Positions 58,800-58,889 of a stretch of 58,889 bases of DNA are shown here, piece after piece (within the stretch, counting starts at the first letter, position 1; every line of letters begins with the position of its first letter). This DNA comes from Acidimicrobiia bacterium. GTDB lineage: Bacteria > Actinomycetota > Acidimicrobiia > Acidimicrobiales > Aldehydirespiratoraceae. The notes beneath the pieces are model-generated. The model was not told where the DNA came from. It did no database searches and saw nothing but the letters and a program-made list of their open reading frames with translations. A program made the translations under genes and the position numbers. The DNA lies in contig JAUIML010000003.1 of the NCBI GenBank assembly GCA_030432715.1, positions 1 through 58,889 on the forward strand, given 5' to 3'.

Positions 58800-58889
58800 T
58801 CAGGACACGTCGGAGCGGTGGACCCGCAGCGCGCCCCGTGCCAGATGCGTGTTGGGCACGTGCACCGTGGTCCCGTCACTCTCGATCTC
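58800..58889 (-). CDS. C-terminal end of a gene entering from the right edge (possibly MscS-like)
   Basis: Only 29 residues and the stop are in the window: IESDGTTVHVPNTHLARGALRVHRSD and so on. VHVPNTHL is like the (V/I)x(V/I)PN(S/T) strand in the beta domain of small mechanosensitive channels, but the fragment is too short for a firm call. The frame runs off the window's right edge. A terminator lies about 130 bases downstream. Confidence 0.5.
   Translation of the reverse strand, partial: EIESDGTTVHVPNTHLARGALRVHRSDVS

Overview
The window is high-GC DNA from an actinobacterium. The gene set (mycothiol glycosyltransferase MshA, a Rex-hemA-hemC-hemD cluster, an RsiG-like protein, Thr/Pro-rich secreted proteins, S-layer-homology repeats) and the many GTG starts suggest a free-living, probably marine or aquatic member of the Acidimicrobiia. 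That lineage is an inference; no marker gene here settles it. There is no phage, transposase or CRISPR. No gene-free stretch exceeds 300 bases; the longest gaps, of roughly 100-270 bases, lie mostly upstream of genes or between divergent genes.

Layout. (1) 1-3552: a membrane electron-transfer module made of a split cytochrome b (b6-like plus subunit-IV-like, the latter cut by the window edge), a two-cluster ferredoxin, a small membrane protein and, divergently, a membrane-anchored cytochrome c. No Rieske protein is visible, and the Qo motif reads APWY instead of PEWY. (2) 3556-6980: a zinc metallopeptidase, glucose-6-phosphate isomerase and a YceI-like protein. (3) 7056-15170: a heme operon in the order rex, hemA, hemC, hemD fused to a GNAT domain, three small genes, hemB, hemL, with a near-perfect Rex operator in front of rex. 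(4) 15180-19334: acyl-CoA ligase, a frameshifted CAP-domain protein, an ABC-2 exporter and a tiny membrane peptide. (5) 19334-26691: SAM hydrolase, proC, YbjN, mshA, an RsiG-like c-di-GMP-type protein, MoaD, a histidine phosphatase, a YgjP-type peptidase and an AarF/UbiB kinase. (6) 26775-34896: a Baeyer-Villiger monooxygenase, two MFS exporters, SDR, acyltransferase and sulfatase. (7) 34893-55411: a large exopolysaccharide locus. (8) 55468-58889: tRNA-Lys, a decayed patch holding a truncated class III cyclase beside an intact cyclic-nucleotide-binding protein, and secreted/lipoprotein genes.

The exopolysaccharide locus has all parts of a Wzx/Wzy-type pathway: a phosphoglycosyl transferase fused to a glycosyltransferase starts the lipid-linked unit, further glycosyltransferases extend it, an FkbM methyltransferase and a PAPS-type sulfotransferase decorate it, one intact and one frameshifted flippase move it, a ligase/polymerase joins units, and a Wzz/BY-kinase with a co-translated coiled-coil protein likely controls chain length. 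Two paralogous secreted glycoside hydrolases, one with three S-layer-homology repeats, flank the intact flippase and may trim or release the polymer.

Genes are tightly packed. Many same-strand junctions use 4-base GTGA or ATGA overlaps, one apparently CTGA (a CTG start), and several convergent pairs overlap at their 3' ends.
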